A stretch of 64,000 nucleotides of DNA from Candidatus Krumholzibacteriota bacterium (GTDB lineage: Bacteria; Krumholzibacteriota; Krumholzibacteriia; Krumholzibacteriales; WJIX01). The notes beneath the pieces are model-generated. The model did not search any database. It saw only the letters and a program-made list of their open reading frames with translations, and was not told the origin of the DNA. A program made the position numbers and the translations under genes. The stretch spans positions 920,560 to 984,559 of the forward strand of contig JAXHNR010000001.1 in NCBI GenBank assembly GCA_034520215.1, given 5' to 3'. Of this stretch, positions 53,158-62,449 are shown piece after piece; the first letter of the stretch is position 1; each line of letters starts with the position of its first letter.

Positions 53158-53856
53158 ATGGCTGGTTGCCCGAAGCTACAACAAGCTGAAGCAGGACGCA
53201 GAGAAGGGGATCAGAGTCTGAAAGAATTTTCTTTATCGAAAGCAGAAGAAAAACGATTGTATCGTGTTACTAAGAGAATTTCTGATGTAATTATAGCCGT
53301 TGCAATCCTTTTGCTTGTTCTTCCATTGATACCGGTTATTATTATTTTGATAAAGATCGACACTAAGGGCCCCCTTCTTTTCAAACAAAAGAGAATCGGA
53401 AAAGACGGCAGAGAATTTAATCTATACAAGTTCCGTTCGATGGTTGAAGGAGCTGACAATACCGTAGAGTCACTCAGGCAACTAAGCGATAGTGAAGGGC
53501 CTATATTTAAATTGAAAAATGACCCGAGAATTACGAGTGTTGGTTGTTTCTTGAGACGTTCTAGTCTTGATGAACTTCCTCAGTTAATTAACGTATTAAA
53601 AGGCGAGATGAGTATTGTGGGTCCAAGGCCGAATTTACCGTCTGAAGTGGCGCAATATTTATCGTGGCAGAAAAAAAGGCTTGATGTCAAACCTGGGATT
53701 ACTTGTTTCTGGCAGATTGCGGGTAGAAGCCATATTGGCTTTCATGAATGGATGAGGCTTGACCTCCAATATATCGAGAAAAGAGGTTTTCGAACGGATT
53801 TAATGATCATATTAAAGACTTTTCCGGCAGTAATTGAAAGGAAAGGCGCTTATTAA
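53158..53856 (+). CDS. Polyprenyl-phosphate sugar-1-phosphate transferase (initiating EPS enzyme)
   Basis: 232 aa, bacterial sugar transferase family (WbaP/WcaJ catalytic part). One N-terminal membrane helix (about 41-65), then GPLLFKQKRIGKDGREFNLYKFRSM, FLRRSSLDELPQLINVLKGEMSIVGPRP and the C-terminal VKPGITCFWQIAGRS. It loads the first sugar phosphate onto undecaprenyl phosphate at the inner membrane and so starts the polysaccharide repeat unit. GGAGG precedes the ATG. First gene of the operon, with its own promoter and leader hairpin. Confidence 0.92.
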   Translation: MAGCPKLQQAEAGRREGDQSLKEFSLSKAEEKRLYRVTKRISDVIIAVAILLLVLPLIPVIIILIKIDTKGPLLFKQKRIGKDGREFNLYKFRSMVEGADNTVESLRQLSDSEGPIFKLKNDPRITSVGCFLRRSSLDELPQLINVLKGEMSIVGPRPNLPSEVAQYLSWQKKRLDVKPGITCFWQIAGRSHIGFHEWMRLDLQYIEKRGFRTDLMIILKTFPAVIERKGAY

Positions 53857-53979
53857 ACTCTGGCATATATCTTGCCTTTACTTTATTTTGTAAAATAGTA
53901 AGATTATTTATAACTTCTAGTTTGTATGTCTCAAACTTAAAGATGCTATTATTATTTTAGGAAGTTATTGAGGTTCGTG

Positions 53980-54774
53980 GTGAATATAAGAGGCGATAAG
54001 TTTAAATATATACGCTGTTTGATATTCGTATCTATTTTTGCCGCTGGATGTTCAAGCGGGAACAGATTAATAGACACTAAAAATGGTGAAATTGAAACAA
54101 AGGTATTATCTCCTGACAGCATACCGCATTCATACTCAACTGGAAAATACAGATTTGGTTATGGGGATGCCTTTGATGTAAATTTTCTTTACAACGATGA
54201 ATATTCGAAGCCGGGCATAATCGTAAGTCCGGACGGCAATATTAATTTTCCATACGTAGGAGAAATTAATGTAAATGGCATGACAGTTTCTCAATTGGAT
54301 AGTGTGCTGACTACTACTTATTCACGAATACTTAAAAACCCGGATATTTCAATAATTCCACAACAATTCAGACCGCAATATGTCTATCTACTTGGAGAAG
54401 TAAGAGCACCAGGAGGGTATCAGGCATACAAGGCCAGGACTCTTCTTGAGGCCCTTTCTCTAGGTGGCGGTATAACAAAGAAAGCCAAGAGAAATGGGGT
54501 TATTGTAATACGGAGAGTCGGCCTCGAACACGTTGTGGCTATAGAGATTGATTTAAAGAAAATTGTTAACGATAATCGCTATGAATACAACATTCCTATA
54601 GAACCGTCAGATATTGTTATGATTCCGGAATCCAAAATTTATCAGGTGAGTGGATTCGTTGCTTCATTTATTGATATCATCAAAGATCCTCTGGATCTGT
54701 ATTTAAGAGGATGGCAATTTGTCCAGATGAAGGCGGTATACGATTATTATAAATTAAGAGCAGCCGAGGAGTAA
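53980..54774 (+). CDS. Wza-like polysaccharide export lipoprotein (SLBB domain)
   Basis: About 264 aa. Lipobox FAAGCSSG, then Poly_export domain (YRFGYGDAFDVNFLYNDEYSK, GIIVSPDGNINFPYVGEINVNGMTVSQLD) and an SLBB domain (YVYLLGEVRAPGGYQAYKARTLLEALSLGGG). It forms the outer-membrane export channel. Three in-frame starts exist (TTG 53968, GTG 53977, GTG 53980); GAGG is 6 bases before 53980. Followed after 11 bp by the chain-length protein. Confidence 0.88.
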   Translation: MNIRGDKFKYIRCLIFVSIFAAGCSSGNRLIDTKNGEIETKVLSPDSIPHSYSTGKYRFGYGDAFDVNFLYNDEYSKPGIIVSPDGNINFPYVGEINVNGMTVSQLDSVLTTTYSRILKNPDISIIPQQFRPQYVYLLGEVRAPGGYQAYKARTLLEALSLGGGITKKAKRNGVIVIRRVGLEHVVAIEIDLKKIVNDNRYEYNIPIEPSDIVMIPESKIYQVSGFVASFIDIIKDPLDLYLRGWQFVQMKAVYDYYKLRAAEE

Positions 54775-54785
54775 ATAATAGATTT

Positions 54786-56153
54786 ATGGAAACAGTAGAA
54801 AACAGGAAGAATGAATCAACAGTAAAAGATTTTCTTGAAGTCATATTCAGGAGAAAATGGGTTATAATTGGAATCGTCTTATTTTCTCTGGTGATGGTAA
54901 TTTTTCTTAATATGAGAGAACCGGCGCTTTATGAATCATTAAGCACGATGCTTGTAAAGAGAGGGCAACCTGAAGGTGTTTTCAATCAATACGTCAGAAC
55001 AATGCCGTGGGAAGAGGAAATAGCTTCACAGATCGAAATGGTTAAATCACAGATTGTGATTGAAAGCGCTCAGGAAAAATTACCCGAGCTTCTGCCAGAT
55101 CATTATTCTTCCAGCACAAGGCTTAGTCCCGCGAACGCTGAAGCGGGGGTTGTATCTACTTCCAACGTAATCTGGGTAAAATATGTATCATCGGATCCTG
55201 CCCTTTGCGAAGCAGCGGTAAACGCTATTACTAAAGCGTACAGGGAACACTACGCGATGGTAAAGACCCCTCCTGAAATGGAAGATTTCTTTTCTGAAGA
55301 GCTGAATATGATAAAAAGAGAGATCGAATACTGGCGTAATATGAAGGTGGCGATTGGTGAGAAGTGGGGTGTTATTGATATTGGAAAGCAGGAAGATTTT
55401 ATCCTGCAGAGGCTGCAACAATATATCAGTGACTTTGATGAAATTGTAGCTGATAAGGAGCAACTTGAGCAAATAATAGAGAAACTTCTTGTTGCCAGGA
55501 AAGGCGGGATTAAAGAGATGTATACCGCCTACGAGAATTTCCTGGGAAATAATAGCAAAACAACAAATATTGATAATATGTACAAGAGTTTCGTTGATTT
55601 AAAAATGCAAGAAGTAGACCTTGTGAGCAGATATACAGATAATAATAAAGAAGTAATAAATATTAGAAATAAAGTCAAAGATGTTGAGCAAATGCTTAAT
55701 GAAGAAATGGGAATATTAATCAAAGTTAAAAAGACAAAGCTGGAAGTGCTTGAGAACAGAGAACAACTTTTATCTAAACTTATCAGCAATCTTGAATCAA
55801 AGAAAAATTCATTTTCTAAAAAGGAAGTAGAAATCAGTAGAATTAATTCAACACTCCTGCGGGTTGAGAAGACTTATAATGAATTGTTGGATAAACAGAT
55901 GAATGCTAGAATTTCTATGGCAAGTAATCCGGAGTGGAAGATTACAATTTTAACTCCGGCGACTGACGCAAAAAAACAGAAAACAAGAGATTATGTAAGA
56001 ATAGCCCTTGGGCCGTTCTTCAGTCTTCTATTTTCAATAGGATTCGCTTTCTTTATTGATAACCTGGATCACTCTATAAAGAATGTCGCTGAAGCTGAAG
56101 AAATTCTTGGAATTAGTGTTTTAGCAAGTTTCCCGGATGCCGAGACGAAATAA
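54786..56153 (+). CDS. Wzc/GumC-type chain-length determinant
   Basis: 455 aa. Wzz domain with TM1 (about 28-46), a long periplasmic coiled coil (about 165-390, dense K/E/L with EVEISRINSTLLRVEKTYNELLDKQ) and TM2 (about 410-430, IALGPFFSLLFSIGFAFFID). No kinase domain is fused; the separate kinase at 57044 supplies that. It sets polysaccharide length and bridges inner membrane to the export channel. In this locus type the family resembles the exosortase-associated GumC proteins. Confidence 0.88.
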   Translation: METVENRKNESTVKDFLEVIFRRKWVIIGIVLFSLVMVIFLNMREPALYESLSTMLVKRGQPEGVFNQYVRTMPWEEEIASQIEMVKSQIVIESAQEKLPELLPDHYSSSTRLSPANAEAGVVSTSNVIWVKYVSSDPALCEAAVNAITKAYREHYAMVKTPPEMEDFFSEELNMIKREIEYWRNMKVAIGEKWGVIDIGKQEDFILQRLQQYISDFDEIVADKEQLEQIIEKLLVARKGGIKEMYTAYENFLGNNSKTTNIDNMYKSFVDLKMQEVDLVSRYTDNNKEVINIRNKVKDVEQMLNEEMGILIKVKKTKLEVLENREQLLSKLISNLESKKNSFSKKEVEISRINSTLLRVEKTYNELLDKQMNARISMASNPEWKITILTPATDAKKQKTRDYVRIALGPFFSLLFSIGFAFFIDNLDHSIKNVAEAEEILGISVLASFPDAETK

Positions 56154-56164
56154 TAGAAGGTACT

Positions 56165-57010
56165 ATGTACGAAGAATTTTACGGTTTTAAGGAACTTCCA
56201 TTCAATGTAACTCCTGACCCGAAATTTTTATACAGGAGCAGCAGTCATAGAGACGCTCTTGCTTATATAACTTACGGAGTTTTCCAGAAAAAAGGCTTTA
56301 TCGCTTTAACAGGTGAGGTCGGTGTTGGTAAGACAACTGTTGTCAATGCTTTTGTGGACTTATTTAATCCTTCGGTCGAAGTCTCTTTTGTTTTTTCTAC
56401 TAAATTTCCGTTTGAACAGCTTCTTTATTTAATTTGCAATGATTTCGGATTGGATGTTGAAGGAATGAACAAAGCGCAAATGCTTTTGAAGCTGAACAGG
56501 TTTTTAATTGAACAGTACGAAAAGAATAGAAATACAGTGCTTATAATAGATGAAGCCCAGAATCTTTCACCAGAGGCTCTTGAGGAGCTTCGAATGTTGT
56601 CTAACCTCGAGACAAGAAATAAAAAACTTCTGCAGATTATGCTAGTCGGGCAGCCCGAGCTTGAGACGATTTTAAACCTCAAGAAACTTCGCCAGCTTAG
56701 ACAGAGAATTCCGCTTCTATTTAGAATACCTGTGCTGTCTCATGATGACCTTTCAAAATATGTTGACTACAGGCTTAAAGTTGCCGGAAGAGGGAGTAAA
56801 AGTCCACATTTTACTAAGGACTCAATCGAAGAAATCTATCATTACAGCAAAGGGATTCCAAGACTCATTAATGTGCTTTGTGACAGGGTGTTATTGGCTG
56901 GTTATGTCTCGAATGTTAGAACAATCAACGCCGCGATAGTAAGGGAGGGGATAAGGGATCTTGAAAATGAAACAGTACATACTACAGGAAGAATTAGTAA
57001 AACTATGTAA
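56165..57010 (+). CDS. ExeA-like AAA ATPase of the polysaccharide locus
   Basis: 281 aa. Starts MYEEFYGFKELPFNVTPDP, the hallmark of ExeA/XrtA-associated ATPases. Walker A GEVGVGKTT (about 51-59), Walker B VLIIDEAQNL, sensor QIMLVGQPELE, and a C-terminal winged part with YSKGIPRLINVLCDRVLLAGY. In exosortase-type EPS loci this ATPase lies next to the chain-length protein and tyrosine kinase, as here. Its exact job is unknown. It is cytoplasmic. Confidence 0.87.
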   Translation: MYEEFYGFKELPFNVTPDPKFLYRSSSHRDALAYITYGVFQKKGFIALTGEVGVGKTTVVNAFVDLFNPSVEVSFVFSTKFPFEQLLYLICNDFGLDVEGMNKAQMLLKLNRFLIEQYEKNRNTVLIIDEAQNLSPEALEELRMLSNLETRNKKLLQIMLVGQPELETILNLKKLRQLRQRIPLLFRIPVLSHDDLSKYVDYRLKVAGRGSKSPHFTKDSIEEIYHYSKGIPRLINVLCDRVLLAGYVSNVRTINAAIVREGIRDLENETVHTTGRISKTM

Positions 57011-57043
57011 CATTCTGTAGAGATTTGATTGAAGGGAGTTAAT

Positions 57044-57811
57044 GTGAGTAAGATTTTTGACGCGCTCAGAAAGGCGGAAAAGAGGGGCGGAAGGCAGAGC
57101 GGGAATATCCGAAAAAGAAAAAAGCCTTTGAGAAAAGCGTCAAATGTTAATAAAAGTAATTTTCTTCAGGGAATGGATGAAGACTTCCGTCGATCTTTAT
57201 TGACACTTAGAAATTCAGTCGATTCTGAAATGAAGGATAAAGGAACAAAAGTAATAATGTTCACGAGCGCCATCGAGGGTGAAGGAAAAAGTACTATTGC
57301 TGTTTTTCTGGCAAGGATGATTGCTGTTAATCAGCTGGAAAAAATACTTATATTGGATTGTGCCGTCAGAAACCCTCAGATACATAATTTCTTTGGGATC
57401 AGTGGTAAAAAGGGTATTATCGATTATTTATCGGATGAAGCTAAATTTTCTGATATAATACAAACTGTAGATGAAATGGTGCTGGATATAATTCCAATCG
57501 GCAGAACCGCCGACAGAAGTGTAATTCAGCCGCTTTTCCGTTCCGACAGGATGAGGGCTCTAATAAGCGAAGTGGCTGAAAATTATGATTATATTTTTGT
57601 GGATACTTCATCAATTCTCAGTGCGCCGGAAACACCGATATTGAGTTCCCTTATGGATGGAGTAATAATGGTTGTACAGGCCGGCCGTACAAAGCGAGAG
57701 GTTATAAGAAGAGCGGTGATGAACGTAAATAAACAAGGGGGAGAATTTGTCGGGTCTGTTCTTAACAGAAAGAAGTATTATATACCCGAGTTTATTTATA
57801 AACGTGTGTAA
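57044..57811 (+). CDS. CpsD/Wzc-type tyrosine autokinase
   Basis: 255 aa. N-terminus SKIFDALRKAEKR, typical of these kinases; BY-kinase domain with Walker A SAIEGEGKST, Walker A' LILDCAVRNP and Walker B YIFVDTSSIL. The C-terminal KKYYIPEFIYKRV provides three tyrosines as a short autophosphorylation tail. It regulates polymer length through the chain-length protein. The GTG at 57044 follows GGGAG by 5 bases; the TTG at 57029 does not. An intrinsic terminator begins 31 bp after its stop. Confidence 0.88.
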   Translation: MSKIFDALRKAEKRGGRQSGNIRKRKKPLRKASNVNKSNFLQGMDEDFRRSLLTLRNSVDSEMKDKGTKVIMFTSAIEGEGKSTIAVFLARMIAVNQLEKILILDCAVRNPQIHNFFGISGKKGIIDYLSDEAKFSDIIQTVDEMVLDIIPIGRTADRSVIQPLFRSDRMRALISEVAENYDYIFVDTSSILSAPETPILSSLMDGVIMVVQAGRTKREVIRRAVMNVNKQGGEFVGSVLNRKKYYIPEFIYKRV

Positions 57812-57825
57812 AAAGATTGAGGCTT

Positions 57826-59052
57826 ATGTCCAATAAAAGACACCCGTGTTCAAAACACGGGCTTTTTTATCCAGATAACGCTAATAGCAGTCAATTTACC
57901 AGGTGGTACAGTAATCGGTTTTGTCCATTTATAGATTCCTCAACTCGTCTGATTACAGATAAAATCGGTAAGGATAACATAGAGGGTATTCTTCTGTGCG
58001 GAAGTTTTGCTACAGGGGAAGGCAGTGTTGTTCTAGAGAGCGGCAGGACTCTTTTTCTGTCAGATGTGGATATATTAGTTGGGATTAATTCTTTAAGCGT
58101 CCATCAAACTGTTTTGTCCGCAAAAAGGGAGCTGGGTAATAAATGCGAAGAACTATGGGATGAAGCGGAATTTAGAGGCCGTGTAAACATAGGAATTTAT
58201 CACTTCAAAGAGCTGTCTTCACTGCCCCCAAGTCCCGGAGTTTACGACATGAAAGAAAGCGGGGTTGTTTTTTTAGAAAAGAAAGGATTTAAAGAGCGGT
58301 TTCCTTCATACAAGAATTCCGATATTACACGCAAAGAAGCTTTAAAACTGATAGAAAACAGGATTGTCGCGCATATTGGCGCTCACAGGCTTACTGAAAA
58401 AAAGGGCAAAGACTATAAATATGAATTAATATATTCTGTATCGAGAGTTTACACAGATATTTTAATGTGTTGTCTGATATTTGCAGGCGAGTATCAGACG
58501 GGGTATTTGAACCGTTTGAAATACCTTAGAGAAAATAAGGAAAATCCCCTCTTACAAGAACTAATCCCACAGAATATATTTGAAAAGATAGAAAGATGGA
58601 CCAGATTAAAACTGGATCAATCGAATCTTGTCATCAATGTAAGTTCAAAGGATATGTGGGAAGAAAGTGCTTCAGATTTATTTAAATACTGGGAGTTGTT
58701 TCAATCAGAGATGTTTGGCGATAAAAGGGCGGGGAATGTTATAACCTTTCTGGAATCAAGAAAGAGTAACTATCCACTCCTTACGCGATTGAAATTATGG
58801 AGAAGTTACTTTAAACGTTTTTATCCATATTCAGCTTTTATTGGTTTTCTTAAAATAGGCGCAAATATTTATAGATGCAGTCCGGATGAGTTGATATTGA
58901 AATACGGGGTCATACTCTTGAAGGTGAGGATCGAAAAGGGTGAGAGAGTATATGTGGATCGTCCTCCCGGAAGTTTTCCGTACGATAGATCTGAGTGGAG
59001 TAAGGCGGCAGAAAAATTGTACTCTTTATGGATTGAACTTGTTTCGGGATAA
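57826..59052 (+). CDS. Pol-beta-type nucleotidyltransferase domain protein
   Basis: About 408 aa. Nucleotidyltransferase motif G-S then D-x-D: ILLCGSFATGEG (about 58) and LSDVDILVG (about 80). The C-terminal two thirds is helical (EALKLIENRIVAHIGAH, DILMCCLIFAGEYQTGYLNRL) and unrecognised. Substrate unknown; it could modify a sugar, lipid or protein. The open frame begins before a perfect intrinsic terminator (57843-57868), and no other ATG, GTG or TTG lies between codon 1 and the catalytic motif, so the terminator lies inside the coding region. TTG 57817 is an alternative start. Confidence 0.7.
   Translation: MSNKRHPCSKHGLFYPDNANSSQFTRWYSNRFCPFIDSSTRLITDKIGKDNIEGILLCGSFATGEGSVVLESGRTLFLSDVDILVGINSLSVHQTVLSAKRELGNKCEELWDEAEFRGRVNIGIYHFKELSSLPPSPGVYDMKESGVVFLEKKGFKERFPSYKNSDITRKEALKLIENRIVAHIGAHRLTEKKGKDYKYELIYSVSRVYTDILMCCLIFAGEYQTGYLNRLKYLRENKENPLLQELIPQNIFEKIERWTRLKLDQSNLVINVSSKDMWEESASDLFKYWELFQSEMFGDKRAGNVITFLESRKSNYPLLTRLKLWRSYFKRFYPYSAFIGFLKIGANIYRCSPDELILKYGVILLKVRIEKGERVYVDRPPGSFPYDRSEWSKAAEKLYSLWIELVSG
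57843..57868 (+). terminator. Strong intrinsic terminator inside the 5' end of the nucleotidyltransferase frame
   Basis: CCCGTGTT (57843-57850) pairs with AACACGGG (57854-57861) around a 3-base loop, followed by six Ts (57863-57868). It has textbook form, 31 bp after the kinase stop codon. Confidence 0.8.
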
Positions 59053-59064
59053 GGAGTGATCAAA

Positions 59065-60195
59065 TTGAAATGTCCCACAGTTGTCGTACTTCTTGACGCT
59101 CTTGGATATTTAGTTACAGAGCGTTTCGGGTTCAGGCCCGATGGACTTTCCCACAGAATAAGAATGCGTACAGTCCCCGGATTCAGCCAACCCGCTCTAA
59201 CGAGTATTTTTACCGGTCTTCCTCCTGACAAGCACGAGTTGTGGATGATGTATTCATTTGCGAGGGATAAATCACCTTTCAAATGGTTGTCAATGATACC
59301 TGAGAGCGTTTCAGAGAAAAGGCTTTGGCTTAATCGGTTGATACACTGGAAACTCAGATGTTTCGATAATATTAAATCATATTACAGCTTGTATAATATC
59401 CCTCGAAATGTATTAAGATACCTGGATTTACCGGCAAAGGGGAATCTTTTTGTGCCCGGGGGAGTTGAAAAAGTAAATACTGTAATAGATGAACTGGCAC
59501 ACAGGGACTCGCGTATTTTTGTCAGGGATTATCATACACCGGAAGTTTTAGCTTTCGAGCAGCTTGAAGAAGCATTGGTAAAAAGGGAAGCTGATTTCTA
59601 TCTACTTTATACCGCCGGGCTTGACGCCGACCTACACAAATACGGAACCAAACATGAGAATATTGATGCTCACTTGAGATGGTACAGTGAAAGGTTGGAA
59701 AACCTGCTTTCAATAAATAACAATATCAGGTTGCTGGTGTTCGGTGATCATGGGATGTGTGAAGTTAGCGACACTATAGATATCAAAGAAAAAATAGAAG
59801 CAGTAGGTCTCAGAATTCCGGAAGATTATATACCCTTTTATGATTCAACACTGGCAAGGTTTAAAGTATATTCCAAGAAAGCTGAAAGAGAAATAACGGA
59901 TATTTTATCTGATTTACAATCCGGTATTATTCTAGACGATATTGAAAAGAAAAAACTTGGAATTTACTTCGCGGATAATGAATATGGAGATGTTATATTT
60001 CTTCTAAACGCGGGAAAAATAATTTTACCAAGTTATATGAGTGATTCTCCCGTGGCCGGGATGCACGGATACCATCCTGATAATGAATGTATGTATAGTT
60101 CTTTGTTTTCAAATGTTGAATTTAAAGTCAGTGATGGATCTATTATGGATATAGCTGATTTTATCCTGCCGGGATTTATACCTGGAAAGAGATGA
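59065..60195 (+). CDS. Alkaline-phosphatase-superfamily phosphodiesterase/nucleotide pyrophosphatase-like
   Basis: About 376 aa. Type I phosphodiesterase features: VVVLLDALGY near the N-terminus (first metal Asp), PGFSQPALTSIFTGLPPDKHE with the nucleophile-like Ser/Thr region, LLYTAGLDADLHKYG and LLVFGDHGMCEV (D-H metal pair), and AGMHGYHPD near the end. It may hydrolyse or transfer phospho-substituents on the polysaccharide; the substrate is unknown. AAGGAGTGAT is the ribosome site, so the TTG at 59065 is better than the GTG at 59056 inside it. It follows the nucleotidyltransferase directly. Confidence 0.8.
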   Translation: MKCPTVVVLLDALGYLVTERFGFRPDGLSHRIRMRTVPGFSQPALTSIFTGLPPDKHELWMMYSFARDKSPFKWLSMIPESVSEKRLWLNRLIHWKLRCFDNIKSYYSLYNIPRNVLRYLDLPAKGNLFVPGGVEKVNTVIDELAHRDSRIFVRDYHTPEVLAFEQLEEALVKREADFYLLYTAGLDADLHKYGTKHENIDAHLRWYSERLENLLSINNNIRLLVFGDHGMCEVSDTIDIKEKIEAVGLRIPEDYIPFYDSTLARFKVYSKKAEREITDILSDLQSGIILDDIEKKKLGIYFADNEYGDVIFLLNAGKIILPSYMSDSPVAGMHGYHPDNECMYSSLFSNVEFKVSDGSIMDIADFILPGFIPGKR

Positions 60196-60201
60196 TTCAC
60201 A

Positions 60202-61707
60202 GTGAGTTTTTCTAAAATAGGCATTGCTATGTCCTGGAATGTAGTTGCCAAGCTGGCAAGATTCGTCGCCGGCCCCGCAGCTTACATTATTATTGTAAGA
60301 AGCCTTGGAGAATACCGGTGGGGTATTTTGAGTGTCTTAAAATCTGTAACGGGATTCGCGTTTATTATCATAATGATGGGTGGAGGAAAAGGACTGCTCA
60401 AGTTTCTCCCTGAATTAAGAGTGAGAGGGGGGATGAAGCAGTTTCTAAATACAGTCAAAAAATTGTTTGTAATACAAACTCTTGTCTGGCTGATTATGAT
60501 TCTTGCCGTCTGGTTATTATCGGACACTATAGAAGGTATATATGATGTGGAAAGCGGCAGTTTTCGGTTTCTACTTGTTGTTGCTGTAGGGTTCATACTA
60601 TTTCAGGTAATGATGACCGTGATTATGAACATCCTGCAGTCATGGTATGAGACCAAATTACTGAGTTTTGTACTTATTGGAGGGAATGTCAGTTATCTGT
60701 TATTACTCCTGTTGTTTATAAACTTCTTTGATTTGGGAATCATGGGTGTTTTTCTCGCCGGTGGTATTTCAAACGCCTTAATGGTTCTTTTGCTATTCCC
60801 TAAAGCATCCGGTCTGGTCACGAGAGAAAAGGAAGAATCGCCGGATGTGCCCGGATTGGATAAGTTTATAAAGTTTTCATTACCTTTCGTCATAACCGGT
60901 ATACTCAATCAAATTGTATGGAGGCAGTCTGAAGTATTATTTCTCGGACATTTTACAGGAATGGTGGAAGCCGGATATTTTGAGCTTGCCTATAGAATCC
61001 CACAGATGGTTCTTGAATTCATTCCACTTTCTATCTGGCCGTTGGTTATGGCGGGAATATCAGAATCGTATTCCAGGGATAAAAAAAGTCTGCCAAGGGC
61101 GGTTGATTTGTATTTCAGGCTCATTTATATAATAATTATTCCTATTACAGTTATGGGTTTTGCTTTCTCTAAAGAGCTGATTCCCCTTCTGTATGGCGTA
61201 AAAATGACCCCGGCAGGCACTTACACTCAGCTCTTTTTTATTGTATTTTCATATTCATTTCTCTATACTCCAGTAAGCATGGCTCTTTATGTCATGGGTA
61301 AAAGCTGGGTTAACATGTTAGTCTTTTTATTCTTGGCTATCTTGAACATTTGTTTAGATATCGTACTTATCCCGGCTTTTGGTTTGTTGGGCGCTTTTGT
61401 GCCTGTCGCGTTTGTTCTCTTTGTTGCTGTCGTAATATTCAATATTGTAATTAAGAGGTTTGGTAGAGATATCAAGGTGCCGATAAAGTTTATATCAAAA
61501 TGTTACTTAGCCGCTGTTCCAGCGGGATTACTCGTGTTCACAGCATCAATATGGAATAGTCCGGTAATGCTTGCTTTACAAGTTATCGTTGGGTGTATCC
61601 TGGTCATTCTTGGATTCAGATGGATGAAAATTATAGGTGACAGGGAGAGAGAAATAATAATGAAATTGCCTATTCCTTTTAAAGAAATTATTATCTCGGT
61701 TTTTTAG
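60202..61707 (+). CDS. Polysaccharide flippase (Wzx/MATE-like)
   Basis: 501 aa, about 12-14 transmembrane helices, oligosaccharide flippase family: GPAAYIIIVRSLGEYRWGILSVL near the N-terminus, YFELAYRIPQMVLEFIPLSIWPLVM in the middle and paired helices to the end. GTG start. It would flip the lipid-linked repeat unit to the periplasm. A polymerase (Wzy) is not identified in the window. The gene begins 6 bp after the phosphodiesterase. Confidence 0.88.
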   Translation: MSFSKIGIAMSWNVVAKLARFVAGPAAYIIIVRSLGEYRWGILSVLKSVTGFAFIIIMMGGGKGLLKFLPELRVRGGMKQFLNTVKKLFVIQTLVWLIMILAVWLLSDTIEGIYDVESGSFRFLLVVAVGFILFQVMMTVIMNILQSWYETKLLSFVLIGGNVSYLLLLLLFINFFDLGIMGVFLAGGISNALMVLLLFPKASGLVTREKEESPDVPGLDKFIKFSLPFVITGILNQIVWRQSEVLFLGHFTGMVEAGYFELAYRIPQMVLEFIPLSIWPLVMAGISESYSRDKKSLPRAVDLYFRLIYIIIIPITVMGFAFSKELIPLLYGVKMTPAGTYTQLFFIVFSYSFLYTPVSMALYVMGKSWVNMLVFLFLAILNICLDIVLIPAFGLLGAFVPVAFVLFVAVVIFNIVIKRFGRDIKVPIKFISKCYLAAVPAGLLVFTASIWNSPVMLALQVIVGCILVILGFRWMKIIGDREREIIMKLPIPFKEIIISVF

Positions 61708-61719
61708 GGAAAGGAAGAA

Positions 61720-62397
61720 ATGTATAGAGAAAAAAAGATTTCAGTTGTTATACCATGCTATAATGAAGAAGAAGGAGTCGCTTTAGTAATAAAATCCCTT
61801 CCTGATTTTATAGATGAGATTGTGGTTGTCGATAATAATTCAACCGACAATACATCCGGTGTGGCAAAAGCACTGGGAGCGAGGGTTGTTTTTGAAAAAA
61901 GAAAGGGTTATGGGGCGGCTTATAAAGCCGGGTTGCCGTCCGTAACAGGTGATATTACTGTAACTATGGATGGAGACGGCACATACCCCGCTGAACAAAT
62001 CGATGAATGTATAGATTATCTACTGGACAATAAGCTGGATTTTGTGTCGGCTTCTCGTTTTCCCCTTAAAGACAGAACTTCTATGAACATTTCAAATGTG
62101 ATTGGTAACAGTATATTGACATTAGCAACATATATATTGTTTATGAGAGGTATAAAGGACTCACAATCGGGTATGTGGATATATAGAAGCAGTATATATA
62201 ATAAGTTAGGAGTAAAGAGTGACGGGATGCCGCTAAGTGAAGAGATTAAGATCGCGGCTATAAGAAATTCAGAATTAAAATTTGATGAATATCATGTTAA
62301 TTACCACCCGCGTGTTGGCGAAGTAAAACTCAATAAATGGAAAGACGGTTTTGAAAATCTTATCTACCTTTTGAAACTTAGAATGGGTCTGGTTTAG
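61720..62397 (+). CDS. Family-2 glycosyltransferase (DPM1/UDP-Glc dolichyl-like)
   Basis: 225 aa. GT-A fold: ISVVIPCYNEEEGVALVI, IDEIVVVDNNSTDNTSGVA, GYGAAYKAGLPSVTGDITVTMDGDGTYP with the D-x-D metal site, then SASRFPLKD and QSGMWIYR. The C-terminus lacks membrane helices. Such enzymes transfer a sugar to polyprenyl phosphate. It is followed by a small EmrE-like protein and a large multi-membrane protein, a set resembling ArnC/ArnE-type lipid-sugar delivery to a GT-C transferase. Confidence 0.88.
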   Translation: MYREKKISVVIPCYNEEEGVALVIKSLPDFIDEIVVVDNNSTDNTSGVAKALGARVVFEKRKGYGAAYKAGLPSVTGDITVTMDGDGTYPAEQIDECIDYLLDNKLDFVSASRFPLKDRTSMNISNVIGNSILTLATYILFMRGIKDSQSGMWIYRSSIYNKLGVKSDGMPLSEEIKIAAIRNSELKFDEYHVNYHPRVGEVKLNKWKDGFENLIYLLKLRMGLV

Positions 62398-62449
62398 CTA
62401 TTTTAATAGAATTAAAGGATTAATGGATTCATAAATATAAGGATATTAT

